A DNA stretch of 64,000 nucleotides from Arsukibacterium sp. (GCF_018402695.1 NZ_JAGYIM010000024.1:310001-374000); one strand, 5' to 3'; positions 51,343 through 60,994 are shown, numbered from the stretch's first letter. Translations and numbers: made by a program. The notes: a model not told the origin generated them from the sequence alone.

Positions 51343-51735
51343 ATGGAATACCAATTATCAACTGAAGAGCTTAGCCGGATTGTGGCTTTGGATGCCGAGC
51401 AGCGTTACGATTACTTTATTCAGGCGGTAGCTGATTTAGAAGAGATCTGGATTTTAACCGACGACGAAGGCTTTGTGCTGGTAAGCGCCGAAGAAGAGCG
51501 TTGTATTCCGGTATGGCCACATGCCGAACTGGCTGAGCAATGGATTGAAGGCGAATGGCAACATTGTACCGCCAAAGCGATTGACGTTAAAACCTGGCTG
51601 GATAAGTGGACCTCAGGCTTAATTGGTGACGATCTGGCAATTGCTGTATTGCCAGATGCTGATGGCCCGGGCGTGGTCGTGATGCCGGATGAACTGGCAG
51701 AAACCTTAATTGATGAAATGAGCGACGACGCCTGA
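51343..51735 (+). CDS. DUF2750 family protein
   Basis: A 130-residue cytoplasmic protein matching DUF2750: RYDYFIQAVADLEEIWILTDDEGFVLVSAEEERCIPVWPHAELAEQWIEGEW and LDKWTSGLIGDDLAIAVLPDADGPGVVVMPDELAETL. It is very acidic. ATG 51343 follows CAGGAAA at about 7 bases; the frame opens earlier at 51328 without a ribosome site. The family is found next to varied genes and has no assigned function. It converges on ldhA with 29 bases between. Confidence 0.87.
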   Translation: MEYQLSTEELSRIVALDAEQRYDYFIQAVADLEEIWILTDDEGFVLVSAEEERCIPVWPHAELAEQWIEGEWQHCTAKAIDVKTWLDKWTSGLIGDDLAIAVLPDADGPGVVVMPDELAETLIDEMSDDA

Positions 51736-51764
51736 ACGCCGCGCTTTTTGCACTAATGTATGAC

Positions 51765-52745
51765 TTAGGGCACTAATTCATTGCCGGTGGTACTACCGCC
51801 GGCAAATGCCATTAGGTTGTCACTGGTAATACTGCTTATTTGTTGCAAGGCTTCTTTGGTGAAAAACGCCTGATGACTGGTGATCAGCACATTAGGGAAT
51901 GTCAGCAGCCGTTTAAATACGTCGTCATCGATGACCTGCTCTGATAAGTTTTCAAAGAAGATATCGGCTTCCTGCTCATACACATCCAGCCCCAGATAAC
52001 CAATCTTGCGGCTTTTTAAACCTGCAATTACTGTTTTAGTATTTACCAGGCCGCCGCGACTGGTATTAATCAGCATCACGCCATCACGCATTTTCGCCAG
52101 CGAATCAGTGTTAATCAGGTGCTTGGTGGCCGGGTTCAACGGGCAGTGCAGGCTGATAATATCACTTTGGGCATACAGCTCATTCAGGCTGACATAGTGA
52201 CCTTGCAATTCTGCTGCAGGCTCGACGTCGTAACACAGCAATTTACAGCCAAAACCCTGCAAAATTCGGGCGGTTGCCAGGCCAATCCGGCCGGTGCCAA
52301 TTAAACCGACGGTTTTACCGTGCATATTAAAGCCCAGTAAGCCGTCAATGGCGAAGTTATCATCCCGCACCCGGTTAAAGGCTTTATGCAGCTTACGGTT
52401 TAATGTCAGCATCATTGCCACGGTGTGCTCTGCTACGGCCTCCGGCGAGTAAGCGGGTACCCGGGCAATTCGAATGCCCAGCGCTTTAGCGGTATCCAGG
52501 TCAACATTATTAAAACCCGCACAGCGCAGCGCCACCATTTCAATACCCATAACTGACATTTGCTGCAAAACTTCAGCTGATAAATCATCATTTACAAAAG
52601 CACAGATAGCGTGACAACCCTGAGCCAGTTTAACATTCAGCGCATTTAAGCGACTGTCAAAATAGCTGAATTGCAGGCTGGGATCGGCCCACTGCGCAAA
52701 GCCATCCTGATCATATTTTTTGGCACTGAACACGGCAACTTTCAT
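51765..52745 (-). CDS. ldhA: D-lactate dehydrogenase (fermentative, NAD-dependent)
   Basis: A 326-residue D-2-hydroxyacid dehydrogenase. KVAVFSAKKYDQDGFAQW is the LdhA opening and LIGTGRIGLATARILQGFGC the NAD-binding loop. INTSRGGLVNTK provides the catalytic arginine, GLDVYEQEADIFFENLSE the glutamate region, and LITSHQAFFTKEAL the catalytic histidine. It reduces pyruvate to D-lactate. The frame extends to 52811, but a start at 52745 with GGGG upstream matches the family (329 residues in Escherichia coli). Confidence 0.92.
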   Translation of the reverse strand: MKVAVFSAKKYDQDGFAQWADPSLQFSYFDSRLNALNVKLAQGCHAICAFVNDDLSAEVLQQMSVMGIEMVALRCAGFNNVDLDTAKALGIRIARVPAYSPEAVAEHTVAMMLTLNRKLHKAFNRVRDDNFAIDGLLGFNMHGKTVGLIGTGRIGLATARILQGFGCKLLCYDVEPAAELQGHYVSLNELYAQSDIISLHCPLNPATKHLINTDSLAKMRDGVMLINTSRGGLVNTKTVIAGLKSRKIGYLGLDVYEQEADIFFENLSEQVIDDDVFKRLLTFPNVLITSHQAFFTKEALQQISSITSDNLMAFAGGSTTGNELVP

Positions 52746-52830
52746 TGGTAACCCCACACTTGCTTGCGACCCGTCATTTTCGGATAAGTGTAGATCAGCT
52801 GAAGTTGTCATAATTAGCGCCAGATCAAAG

Positions 52831-53310
52831 TTACAGCAGTTCTTCTATCGCCTGGGCGATGCTGCCGGGTTTAGTACGGGGAGCGTAGCGTTTCACTACT
52901 TCGCCCTGTTTGTTGATTAAAAACTTGGTAAAGTTCCATTTAATGGCCCGGGTTTTCAGTAAGCCGCGGGCGCTGTCTTTTAAATGTTCAAACAACGGCG
53001 AGGCTTTTAAGCCATTGACATTAATTTTGGCCATTACCGGAAAGCTTAACCCATAGTTTAGCTGACAAAACTGCTGAATGTCGTTATTGTCGCCGGGCTC
53101 CTGGCTACCGAACTGGTTGCAGGGAAACGCTAAAATCTCAAAATTGCGGTCTTTAAATTTTTGATATAACTCTTCTAACTGTTGATATTGCGGGGTAAAG
53201 CCACACTGGCTGGCGGTATTGACAATTAACACCACTTTACCGCGATATGACGCCAGATCCACTTCCTGGCCCTGGCCATTTTTGACTTTAAATTGATGAA
53301 TATTGGTCAT
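52831..53310 (-). CDS. Glutathione peroxidase family protein (thioredoxin-type)
   Basis: A 159-residue thioredoxin-fold peroxidase. VNTASQCGFTPQYQQLEELYQKF holds the peroxidatic cysteine C36 (cysteine, not selenocysteine), and LAFPCNQFGSQEPG the conserved glutamine with a second cysteine; IKWNFTKFLINKQGEVVKRYAP gives the catalytic tryptophan and asparagine. It reduces hydroperoxides, likely with thioredoxin. No signal peptide, so cytoplasmic (BtuE-like). Located 85 bases upstream of ldhA on the same strand. Confidence 0.94.
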   Translation of the reverse strand: MTNIHQFKVKNGQGQEVDLASYRGKVVLIVNTASQCGFTPQYQQLEELYQKFKDRNFEILAFPCNQFGSQEPGDNNDIQQFCQLNYGLSFPVMAKINVNGLKASPLFEHLKDSARGLLKTRAIKWNFTKFLINKQGEVVKRYAPRTKPGSIAQAIEELL

Positions 53311-53428
53311 TCTGCTCCCCGATTTTGCTTTAAATTTAGTTGTACGCTGATTACGGCATTCAGCTTTCTTTTAAGTGACTAAGTTTGTAAGCTAACAGCC
53401 TATCATTTCACAGCTATAAGTCATTTTT

Positions 53429-54310
53429 ATGTCAATTGAAAGCAAAGGTAAAGTCGCATTTATTGGTCTGGGTGTTATGGGTTATCCGATGGCCGGTTTT
53501 TTACAGCAAAAAGGCTATCAGGTTTGCGTGTATAACCGTACCGTCAGTAAAGCAGAAGCCTGGGTAAAACAATATGGGGGGAGTTATGGTGCCACCCCTG
53601 CGCAAGCGGCTGTTGATGCCAGCCTGGTGTTCTTATGTGTGGGTAACGATGATGATGTGCGCTCAGTGACCTATGGTGAGGAAGGTGTGCTGGCGACCAT
53701 GCAGCCGGGCGCTGTCCTGATTGACCATACTACAGCTTCTGCCGAGTTAGCCCGTGAGCTTAGCGAAGCTTGCGCAGCAAAACAGATTGGCTTTTTAGAT
53801 GCACCGGTTTCCGGTGGCCAGGCCGGTGCGGAAAATGGTGTACTAACGGTAATGCTGGGCGGCGAGCCTGCGGCATTTGACAAGAGCGAAGCCGCCATTA
53901 TGAGCTACTCACGTTGTGCTAAGTTGCTGGGGCCGGCCGGTTCTGGCCAGTTAGCGAAAATGGTTAACCAGATTTGTATCGCCGGTGTGGTGCAAGGCCT
54001 GGCCGAGGCACTTAATTTTGCCCAGAATGCCGGCTTAGATGGCGCGGCAGTGGTGGAAGTGATCTCTCAGGGCGCCGCGTCGTCCTGGCAAATGCAGAAC
54101 CGCTATAAAACCATGCTCGATGGTAAATACGATTTTGGTTTTGCCGTTGACTGGATGCGTAAAGATTTAGGTATCGCCTTAAACGAAGCCCGTAAAAACG
54201 GCAGCCATTTACCCTTAACGGCATTAGTCGACCAGTTTTACAGTGAAGTACAACAAATGGGCGGCAGCCGCTGGGATACCTCCAGTTTGCTGGCCAGGTT
54301 AAAGCGCTGA
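53429..54310 (+). CDS. NAD(P)-dependent beta-hydroxyacid dehydrogenase
   Basis: A 293-residue member of the 3-hydroxyisobutyrate/tartronate-semialdehyde reductase family. KVAFIGLGVMGYPMAGFLQQKGY is the Rossmann loop, DAPVSGGQAGAENGVLTVMLGG the substrate-binding signature, and SGQLAKMVNQICIAGVVQGLAEAL carries the catalytic lysine; the C-terminal helix domain is complete. The exact substrate (3-hydroxyisobutyrate, tartronate semialdehyde, or succinic semialdehyde) cannot be read. Divergent from the peroxidase gene with 118 bases between. Confidence 0.9.
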   Translation: MSIESKGKVAFIGLGVMGYPMAGFLQQKGYQVCVYNRTVSKAEAWVKQYGGSYGATPAQAAVDASLVFLCVGNDDDVRSVTYGEEGVLATMQPGAVLIDHTTASAELARELSEACAAKQIGFLDAPVSGGQAGAENGVLTVMLGGEPAAFDKSEAAIMSYSRCAKLLGPAGSGQLAKMVNQICIAGVVQGLAEALNFAQNAGLDGAAVVEVISQGAASSWQMQNRYKTMLDGKYDFGFAVDWMRKDLGIALNEARKNGSHLPLTALVDQFYSEVQQMGGSRWDTSSLLARLKR

Positions 54311-54398
54311 AATTAATGTAAATAATGACGCTTTTTCTTGCTAATTTAATTCGCATTCGCCAAGATGTCAGCGTTTTTTTATTTAGTAAGATATTTTT

Positions 54399-55094
54399 TT
54401 GAATTCAACTGCAATTATTGACAATAAAATCGGTATTGAATTGCCGGAAGGTGTCAGCCTTACTTTGGTGCCCGCTGGTATTGCAGTAAGAACGGCGGCT
54501 TTTTTTATCGATTTTATCTTTCGGGCATTAATTTTTTTAGCCGCTGCCCTGGTGTTAAGTCAGATTGGCCAGGCAGGTGAAGGCATTCTGCTGGTAACAT
54601 TGTTTATTCTTAACTGGTGTTATTACATTTTTTTTGAATACCGCAGCGGTGCTTCTCCCGGTAAGCGCCGGATGAACCTTAAGGTGGTGGCAGACAATGG
54701 TTTGCCTGCCGGCTTTACTGCTATTTTGCTTCGCAATCTGTTACGTCCTGTCGATATGTTTCCCATTGGCTACGCTTTGGGGTTGTTATCAATGATATTG
54801 AGCCAGAATTTCAAACGGTTGGGCGACTGGGCGGGTGGCACCATGGTGGTATATAAGCAGCAAATACAACTCTTACCTAAAGCCAGCGGCCAGCCATTAA
54901 CTCAGGCACCACAGCCTCTTAATACCGCTGAGCAGGCAGTTATTCTCGATTTCTGGTTACGCCACGGCAGCTTGTCAGTGCAGCGGCAGAAGGAATTAGC
55001 TGAGCTTGTAATCAATGCCCTTGATATTGAAACCGATGATCCTGTCGCTTATTTATGTGCATTAGGTGCTTATTACGCCGGTGAGAAAGTATGA
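54399..55094 (+). CDS. RDD-family membrane protein
   Basis: A 231-residue protein with about four hydrophobic helices in residues 30-150. The RDD hallmarks are seen in GIAVRTAAFFIDFIFRALIF (R and D pair) and ASPGKRRMNLKVVADNG; FKRLGDWAGGTMVVY ends the domain. The C-terminal 80 residues are soluble. Translation appears to start at TTG 54399. It overlaps the SpoIIM-like gene by four bases (ATGA) and heads a six-gene operon. RDD proteins of such clusters are of unknown function and perhaps ion transport. Confidence 0.88.
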   Translation: MNSTAIIDNKIGIELPEGVSLTLVPAGIAVRTAAFFIDFIFRALIFLAAALVLSQIGQAGEGILLVTLFILNWCYYIFFEYRSGASPGKRRMNLKVVADNGLPAGFTAILLRNLLRPVDMFPIGYALGLLSMILSQNFKRLGDWAGGTMVVYKQQIQLLPKASGQPLTQAPQPLNTAEQAVILDFWLRHGSLSVQRQKELAELVINALDIETDDPVAYLCALGAYYAGEKV

Positions 55095-56038
55095 AGCAGT
55101 CTCAGTTTGTCAGACAGCGTGAGGCACTCTGGCGTCAGCTGGAACAAGAACTAACTGCAGGCAGTTTTACCCAGCCTGAGTTGTTTCCAGCCGCATACCG
55201 GCAGTTATGCAGCGATCTGAGTCTTGCCCGTAGCCGGCAGTATAGCCCTGTCTTAGTTGACCGTTTGAACCAATTAGTCGCGCTGGGTCAGCAGCACTTG
55301 TATCAGAATAATCAACCGGTTTGGCTTGCCTTACGCCAGTTAATTGGTGTCAGGGCATTGCAGGCTTGTTATCAGTTTAGAAAATGGATTTGGCTGAATT
55401 TAATTTTGTTTTATGGCTTGGGGCTGGCAGCCGCAATGTTTGTCTGCAGTTCTGCTGATAACATCAATTATTTTATGTCGGCAGCAGATGTTGAAAAATT
55501 CAGTGAGATGTATGACCCGGCAAGCCGGGGCGCTGGCTCTGGTCGCACTGCTCAGTCTGATGTAATGATGTTTGGCTTTTACATCTACAACAATATCGGT
55601 ATAGCGTTTCAAACCTTTGCCGGTGGTCTGTTTTTCTGTATTGGTGCCTTATTTTATATTGTTTACAACGGGCTTTATCTGGGGGCCGTTGCCGGTCATA
55701 TGATCAACATGGGGTTTAATGAAACGTTCTTTTCATTTGTCATTGGCCATGGTTCGGTAGAGTTAACGGCAATAGTGTTAAGTGGTGCTGCGGGTTGTCG
55801 TTTGGGTTTTAGTTTACTAGTCCCTGGCATCTATGATCGGCTTACCGCATTAAAACTGGTTGCTCACCAAGTTATGCCTATTGTGGCCGTGGCGTTTGTG
55901 ATGCTGGTGCTGGCCGCCGGTATCGAAGCGTTCTGGTCGCCCCGGCAGCTGGCGGCTGACGTGAAGTATATTGTAGGTGCAATCGGTTGGGCTGCGGTAT
56001 TTTACTGGTTGTACCGGGGGACAGTGCTTGGACGTTAA
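55091..56038 (+). CDS. SpoIIM-like stage II sporulation M family membrane protein
   Basis: A 315-residue protein of the SpoIIM/DUF95 family, common in non-sporulating bacteria beside MoxR operons. After a soluble N-terminal 100 residues (FVRQREALWRQLEQEL, YRQLCSDLSLARSRQYSPVLVDRLNQLV), four or five helices include YNNIGIAFQTFAGGLFFCIGALFYIVYNGLYLGAVAG and the conserved IGHGSVELTAIVLSGAAG. It probably works in the inner membrane with the neighbouring RDD and DUF58 proteins. The start overlaps the RDD stop. Confidence 0.9.
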   Translation: MKQSQFVRQREALWRQLEQELTAGSFTQPELFPAAYRQLCSDLSLARSRQYSPVLVDRLNQLVALGQQHLYQNNQPVWLALRQLIGVRALQACYQFRKWIWLNLILFYGLGLAAAMFVCSSADNINYFMSAADVEKFSEMYDPASRGAGSGRTAQSDVMMFGFYIYNNIGIAFQTFAGGLFFCIGALFYIVYNGLYLGAVAGHMINMGFNETFFSFVIGHGSVELTAIVLSGAAGCRLGFSLLVPGIYDRLTALKLVAHQVMPIVAVAFVMLVLAAGIEAFWSPRQLAADVKYIVGAIGWAAVFYWLYRGTVLGR

Positions 56039-57539
56039 GCAGTTAATTGTTGAGCCGCAAGTCCGCACGCCCTGGCAAGTATTTGATCTTGCGGTCCGTT
56101 GTTACCGGCTAATGTGGCTGCCACTGTTTTTGTTATGGTTACTGCTGGCGTTACCGCTGACTTTGCTGGTGACGTTACTCGCCGATCCTATGCTGGCGGC
56201 TGCGGTGGTGTGGCTTTGCAAGCCGTTGTTAGAACGGCCGTTGCTGCACTATGTCAGCCGGGCTGTATTTTCAGAAAAGCCGGCTATCCGCTCATGTCTT
56301 GGTGCATTGCGGGTTGGGGGCTGGTGGCAGCTGCTGCTGAGTATTACCTGGTATCGTTTAGCCTGGCGCCGGGCTTTTTTAGCACCTGTGTTGTTACTCG
56401 AGCAGCAACAGGGGGACGCCCGTAGCAACAGAACCAAAACGTTAAAACGCTTATATAATGACCGCCAGGGCTACTGGCTGGTTTTTTGTTTACATCTTGA
56501 GTTTCTGCTGGCGTTGGTTATGTTGCTGCTGGTATATAGCTTTTTACCTGCTGGCGCGGTACCTGACTGGATTAGCAGTATTCAAATAATGGAAAGCAAC
56601 ACTGGTGGTTACATTATGCTGGTGCTGACCCTGCTATCGTACAGTCTGGTCGCACCGCTGTTTGTGTTGGGTGGTTTTCTTACTTATATTAATCGCCGAA
56701 TCGCCCTGGAGGCGTGGGACCTTGAATTAAAGTTCCGCAAAATAGCCCTCCGTTTAAAAGCGGCGACAACCACTGTTGCTCTGCTGCTGTGTTTTACTTT
56801 AGGTGTGATGCCACAACCATTGAGTGCCAATGCCAATCAGGGCGCCAGTTCTGTGGCAACTGCCGGGCAAGATGCCAGCGACACTGGCGCAACGGCACTT
56901 TATCAACCGGAATACAAAGAACAGATCCGGCAGCAGGTTGAGCAGATTTATCAGGAGCAAGAGCTGATAAATTATACCAGCAGTTGGGTTCAGGACGATA
57001 CCGAGCATACTGAGGTTGCTGATGCTGACTGGCTGGCATTTTTGGCATTTATCGGTGACGGGCTGGGGGTTCTGGGCTGGTTATGTATTATTGCGGTGAG
57101 TCTGGGATTGCTGTACTGGCTCTATCTAAACTACGAACGGCTATTGCGGCCATTTATCGCTAAGGCCCCACCAGTTGAGCCGACTATTCCGCTGATGTTT
57201 GCCGATTTACCCGCTGAGATAAACCATGATGATTTATTGGCTCAGGCCAGGTACTACCATCAGCAAGCTAACGCCCGTTTAATGCTGGCATGTCTGCTCC
57301 GTTTTGCCCTGCATCATATTCAGCAGCACTATCCGGTAAGGCTCTCTGCCACCATGACTGAACATGAATGTCTGAATGCTATCAGCCACAGCACACCGGC
57401 GCAGATTGGCGTGACAACCCGCCGGCTGATCGATTCATGGATTGTTATTGCCTGGGGACATCAGCAGCTGTCTCTTGATAGCCTGGGCGCTATTCTGGCA
57501 GAGCTTGAAAGCTGGCAACAGCAGGCGGCCACGGTATGA
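56028..57539 (+). CDS. DUF4129-containing membrane protein
   Basis: A 503-residue protein. The N-terminal half has several helices (WLPLFLLWLLLALPLTLLVTLLADPM; LVFCLHLEFLLALVMLLLVYSF; YIMLVLTLLSYSLVAPLFVLGGF), then a periplasmic Gln-rich segment, another helix near residue 360 and a C-terminal DUF4129 module (RFALHHIQQHYPVRLSATMTEHECLNAI). I take a TTG at 56028 as start because the frame has no ATG near and GGGGGA precedes it; this overlaps the SpoIIM-like gene by 11 bases. A longer in-frame ATG at 55977 lies inside that gene. Function unknown. Confidence 0.8.
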   Translation: MDVKQLIVEPQVRTPWQVFDLAVRCYRLMWLPLFLLWLLLALPLTLLVTLLADPMLAAAVVWLCKPLLERPLLHYVSRAVFSEKPAIRSCLGALRVGGWWQLLLSITWYRLAWRRAFLAPVLLLEQQQGDARSNRTKTLKRLYNDRQGYWLVFCLHLEFLLALVMLLLVYSFLPAGAVPDWISSIQIMESNTGGYIMLVLTLLSYSLVAPLFVLGGFLTYINRRIALEAWDLELKFRKIALRLKAATTTVALLLCFTLGVMPQPLSANANQGASSVATAGQDASDTGATALYQPEYKEQIRQQVEQIYQEQELINYTSSWVQDDTEHTEVADADWLAFLAFIGDGLGVLGWLCIIAVSLGLLYWLYLNYERLLRPFIAKAPPVEPTIPLMFADLPAEINHDDLLAQARYYHQQANARLMLACLLRFALHHIQQHYPVRLSATMTEHECLNAISHSTPAQIGVTTRRLIDSWIVIAWGHQQLSLDSLGAILAELESWQQQAATV

Positions 57540-58693
57540 AAAAACTGTTATTGCTTTCTAGTGTCGCGTTACTGCTGATTATTATCTGGGCTTTTAGTCG
57601 TGGCCAGTGGCAGCTGGTTACCGAGGAAAGCGGTCTGAGCCGCCGGGCAATCAGTCAGCCATGGCTGGCCTCAGAATTACTATTACAACAACACGACCGC
57701 TCGTTATCTGAACTGTCTGAAATTGCGCAGTTAAAGCCGATACTAGCGTCAGGCCAGCCATCTGATCTTGTGCTGGTTATTAATGAAAATATTTTACGTT
57801 TTAACCCGGAATTAGCGGATGAGCTGCTGGAATGGACCGAGGCCGGTGGCCATCTGGTGTATCAATTGTCTGCTGACAATCGCAGACAGGTTGCCAGCAA
57901 CAGCCTGACGCAAGGGTTTGAGCTTGATATCGATCTCTCTGCAGCTTACGTGCAGCAGTATTGGCATATCATTGTCAGAAATAATTTTGTAGAGGCGAAA
58001 GCGAACTTTAAAAACGGCCTGTTAGACCTGGCTGTTATGCCAGATTCCCGCATTGAGCGCTGTGCCGGCTCTGTTATGACAGTACAAGAAAATGACGACG
58101 AGCCGTCGGATGCTTTTGTTGCCTGCCAGTTTGTGTCAGGCAGTGGCAAAGTCACCTTTACCAGTCAACTGCTGTTTATGCAAAACAGCTTGCTGGATAA
58201 AGCTGACAATGCTTTGTTTTTACTAACGCTGTTGGCTGATGCCAGACAGCTGGTGGTAATAAAAGATCCTGGTACTTTATTGTGGTTTCAGCGCCTGTGG
58301 TTATGGAACTGGCCGCTATGGATAATAATGTTACTGACCCTGGGGCTGCTATTCTGGCGCCTGGCACAGCGACTGTCACCACCGGTGCGGCCATTAAGCA
58401 CGCGCGACAATCTGTTTGAACAGCATCTGCACGCCAGTGGCGATTTCCTGATGCAGCAGATGCCGGCACAATGGTTAAAACAGCAACTGATGCAGGATGT
58501 ACTGTGGTTATCTGAGCGGCGTTATCCGGGCTTTTCCCGTTTGCCGGAAACGGAGCAGCAGCAGCTGATAGCAAGCTGGTGCAATATGTCGTTACAGCAA
58601 CTTAATCAATTTTTTAATCAGCCCTGGCCTGCCAGATCCGTTGCTATTGCTGAGTATATTGGGTTCTGGCAAACAATAAGGAAAGCAATATGA
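57536..58693 (+). CDS. DUF4350 family membrane protein
   Basis: A 385-residue protein. An N-terminal helix (LLLLSSVALLLIIIWAFSRGQW) precedes a periplasmic DUF4350 domain (about residues 35-240; DLVLVINENILRFNPELADELLEWTEAGGHLVYQLS), then a second helix (LWNWPLWIIMLLTLGLLFWRLAQ) and a cytoplasmic C-terminus of about 110 residues. DUF4350 resembles glutamine-amidotransferase-like folds without a catalytic cysteine. It overlaps both neighbours by four bases. Confidence 0.87.
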   Translation: MKKLLLLSSVALLLIIIWAFSRGQWQLVTEESGLSRRAISQPWLASELLLQQHDRSLSELSEIAQLKPILASGQPSDLVLVINENILRFNPELADELLEWTEAGGHLVYQLSADNRRQVASNSLTQGFELDIDLSAAYVQQYWHIIVRNNFVEAKANFKNGLLDLAVMPDSRIERCAGSVMTVQENDDEPSDAFVACQFVSGSGKVTFTSQLLFMQNSLLDKADNALFLLTLLADARQLVVIKDPGTLLWFQRLWLWNWPLWIIMLLTLGLLFWRLAQRLSPPVRPLSTRDNLFEQHLHASGDFLMQQMPAQWLKQQLMQDVLWLSERRYPGFSRLPETEQQQLIASWCNMSLQQLNQFFNQPWPARSVAIAEYIGFWQTIRKAI

Positions 58694-59664
58694 CAGCGTT
58701 AGGTGCGCAGCAAACAGAACAGATCCGGGATACGATCTCGGCGATACGGCAGAACATTCAGCAGGTGCTGGTGGGACAGCATGAGATTGTTGATGATGTT
58801 ATTGCGGTGCTGCTGGCGGGCGGACATGTCCTGCTTGAAGGTGTGCCTGGCTTAGGTAAAACTCTGTTGGTACGGGCGTTAGCACGATCTGTCGATGTCG
58901 AGTTCAGCCGGATCCAGTTTACCCCTGATCTGATGCCATCAGATGTGGTTGGGCATAGCCTGTATAACATGGGGAAGGGCGAGTTTGAGCTTAAAAAAGG
59001 TCCTGCTTATACCAATATACTGCTGGCCGATGAAATTAACCGGGCGCCGGCTAAAACGCAGGCAGCGTTGCTGGAAGTGATGCAGGAGCTGCAAATTACC
59101 ATAGACGGAACCAGTATGGTTTTGGAAGGGCCTTTTATGGTCATGGCAACCCAGAACCCGCTGGATCAGGAAGGCACTTATCCGTTACCGGAAGCTGAGT
59201 TGGATCGGTTTATGGTCAAGCTTAAGCTGGGCTACCCCAGTCTAGAGCAGGAGTTGAAATTATTATTGCTCAACACTGGCGGCGAGTCGAACGAGGCACA
59301 GGTCAGCACCCTGCAGCCGGTGATCAATGGTGCCCAACTGATGCAATTACGTACTCTGGCGACCAAGGTACTGGTTGATGACAAGCTGTACAGGTACGTA
59401 CTGGATATTGTCAGAAAAACCCGCAGTTGGCCAGGTGTGCTGCATGGCGCCGGGGTTCGGGCAAGTATTAATATGATTAAGCTGGCCAAGGTCCGGGCCC
59501 TGATGAATGGTCGTGAGTTTGTGATACCAGATGATATTAAATTATCCGCAAAGCCGATATTACGGCACCGGATTATTTTGTCGGCCGAAGCGGAGTTGGA
59601 AGGGACCAATGAGGACGACATTATCAGCGCTATCCTGATGAAGACTGAAGTACCCCGCGAATGA
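58690..59664 (+). CDS. MoxR-family AAA+ ATPase
   Basis: A 324-residue AAA+ protein. Walker A is EGVPGLGKTLLVRAL with K57, Walker B ILLADEINRAPAKTQAALLEVMQE, and sensor-1 ATQNPLDQEGTYPLPEAELDRFM; the lid domain follows. MoxR ATPases act as chaperones in envelope stress or assembly of membrane complexes, typically with a DUF58 protein encoded next door, as here. It is the cytosolic motor of the operon. Confidence 0.95.
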   Translation: MTALGAQQTEQIRDTISAIRQNIQQVLVGQHEIVDDVIAVLLAGGHVLLEGVPGLGKTLLVRALARSVDVEFSRIQFTPDLMPSDVVGHSLYNMGKGEFELKKGPAYTNILLADEINRAPAKTQAALLEVMQELQITIDGTSMVLEGPFMVMATQNPLDQEGTYPLPEAELDRFMVKLKLGYPSLEQELKLLLLNTGGESNEAQVSTLQPVINGAQLMQLRTLATKVLVDDKLYRYVLDIVRKTRSWPGVLHGAGVRASINMIKLAKVRALMNGREFVIPDDIKLSAKPILRHRIILSAEAELEGTNEDDIISAILMKTEVPRE

Positions 59665-60992
59665 AACCGGTAGCGATTCGCCCGTCAAACCGGCTGCTTC
59701 TGGCTATGTCTGGCATAGCGTTAGTTACTCTCGCACTGGGAACGCTGGATGTCAGTGTGTCGTTGCAATTAGCGGTTGCTGCAATACTGCTTGCGGGTTT
59801 ACTACTGGCAAGCTGGTTTGAATGGACCCGGCTCAAACAGTTTATGCCGGTTACGGTGCAGCGCATTCTGCCACATAATCTCAATTTGAATTGTCAATTC
59901 AGTTATCAGCTGATTATTGAAAACCATGCGCAGCAAAGTATCGAGCTTAGTGTTGCAGAGCGTTTGCCTGAGCATTGGTTACGTCAGCAGCGGCAGTTTG
60001 ACTGCAAACTGGCAGCCAGGGAAAAGCTCAGGTTTGAATATCAGGTAACGCCCAGCCGCCGTGGTCCGGTAGCACTTGAGGGTACGGATATCCGCTTGCA
60101 GTTTCCTCGTGGTCTGTGGCAGGCCAGAAGATATATAGCGGCTGAGCAACGAGTTAAAGTGTATCCCGATTTTTCGGTGCTGATGAAATCACCGGCACTT
60201 AGTGGCGTAGGGAGTTTGCCGGTACCCGGCATAAAAGTATTTAATAAGCGGGGCAGCGGTACAGAGTTTCGTCATTTGCGGGAATATCGGGTAGGCGATA
60301 GTCAAAACCAGATTGATTGGCAGGCATCAAGCCGGCGCTTAAAACTTATTGCCCGTGAATTTCAGGAAGAGCAAAGCCAGCAGGTTATAGTGATGCTCGA
60401 CAGTGGACGGCGTATGCATGTCGAAACAGAGGTCGGGACCCATTTTGATGCGGCATTAAGTGCCATTTTACTGCTGGCACATTCGATATTAAAAAATGGT
60501 GACTGGTTTAGTATGCAGTCGTTCGGTGCGGCTGAGCGTTGGCTGGCTAACGTCAGAAGTGTCCGGGATATCTCTCAGGTGATGCAGCATTTCTATGATT
60601 TATATCCTTCTGATATTAGCCCCGATTATCTGTTGGCTGCCCGTCAGTTGATTGCAAAAAAACCAAAGCGCGCGCTGGTGTTGATCGTGACCACACTTCA
60701 GGACGAAGATTTTTCCGATTTGTTACCGGCAGTCAGATTACTCCAGCAGCATCATCTGGTTGGGGTTATTCATATTGAAAATGAAGCTATCAGGCAAACA
60801 CTGAGTGAACCTGTGACAACGGGCAGGGACGCTAATAGTTATCTGGGGGCTGTAAAGTTAAATCAGTTGTTTCAAAGGAACTGGCAACGCTTACAGAAGG
60901 AAAATGTGTTATGTATCAGCAGCAGAGCAAAAGACCTGTTGCCACAAAGCCTGAACGCTTATCTGCGGGTTAAGCGCTCAGGCATGCTTTAA
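59661..60992 (+). CDS. DUF58 domain (vWA-like) membrane protein
   Basis: A 443-residue protein with two N-terminal helices (LLAMSGIALVTLALGTL; LQLAVAAILLAGLLLASW). The periplasmic or cytosolic core includes GSGTEFRHLREYRVGDSQNQIDWQASSRRLKLIAREFQEEQSQQVIVMLDSG, the DUF58 signature leading into a vWA-like fold (VMLDSGRRM). It is the client or adaptor of MoxR-type ATPases. Ends the six-gene operon and converges on the DUF4234 gene with two bases between. Confidence 0.93.
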   Translation: MKPVAIRPSNRLLLAMSGIALVTLALGTLDVSVSLQLAVAAILLAGLLLASWFEWTRLKQFMPVTVQRILPHNLNLNCQFSYQLIIENHAQQSIELSVAERLPEHWLRQQRQFDCKLAAREKLRFEYQVTPSRRGPVALEGTDIRLQFPRGLWQARRYIAAEQRVKVYPDFSVLMKSPALSGVGSLPVPGIKVFNKRGSGTEFRHLREYRVGDSQNQIDWQASSRRLKLIAREFQEEQSQQVIVMLDSGRRMHVETEVGTHFDAALSAILLLAHSILKNGDWFSMQSFGAAERWLANVRSVRDISQVMQHFYDLYPSDISPDYLLAARQLIAKKPKRALVLIVTTLQDEDFSDLLPAVRLLQQHHLVGVIHIENEAIRQTLSEPVTTGRDANSYLGAVKLNQLFQRNWQRLQKENVLCISSRAKDLLPQSLNAYLRVKRSGML

Positions 60993-60994
60993 TA

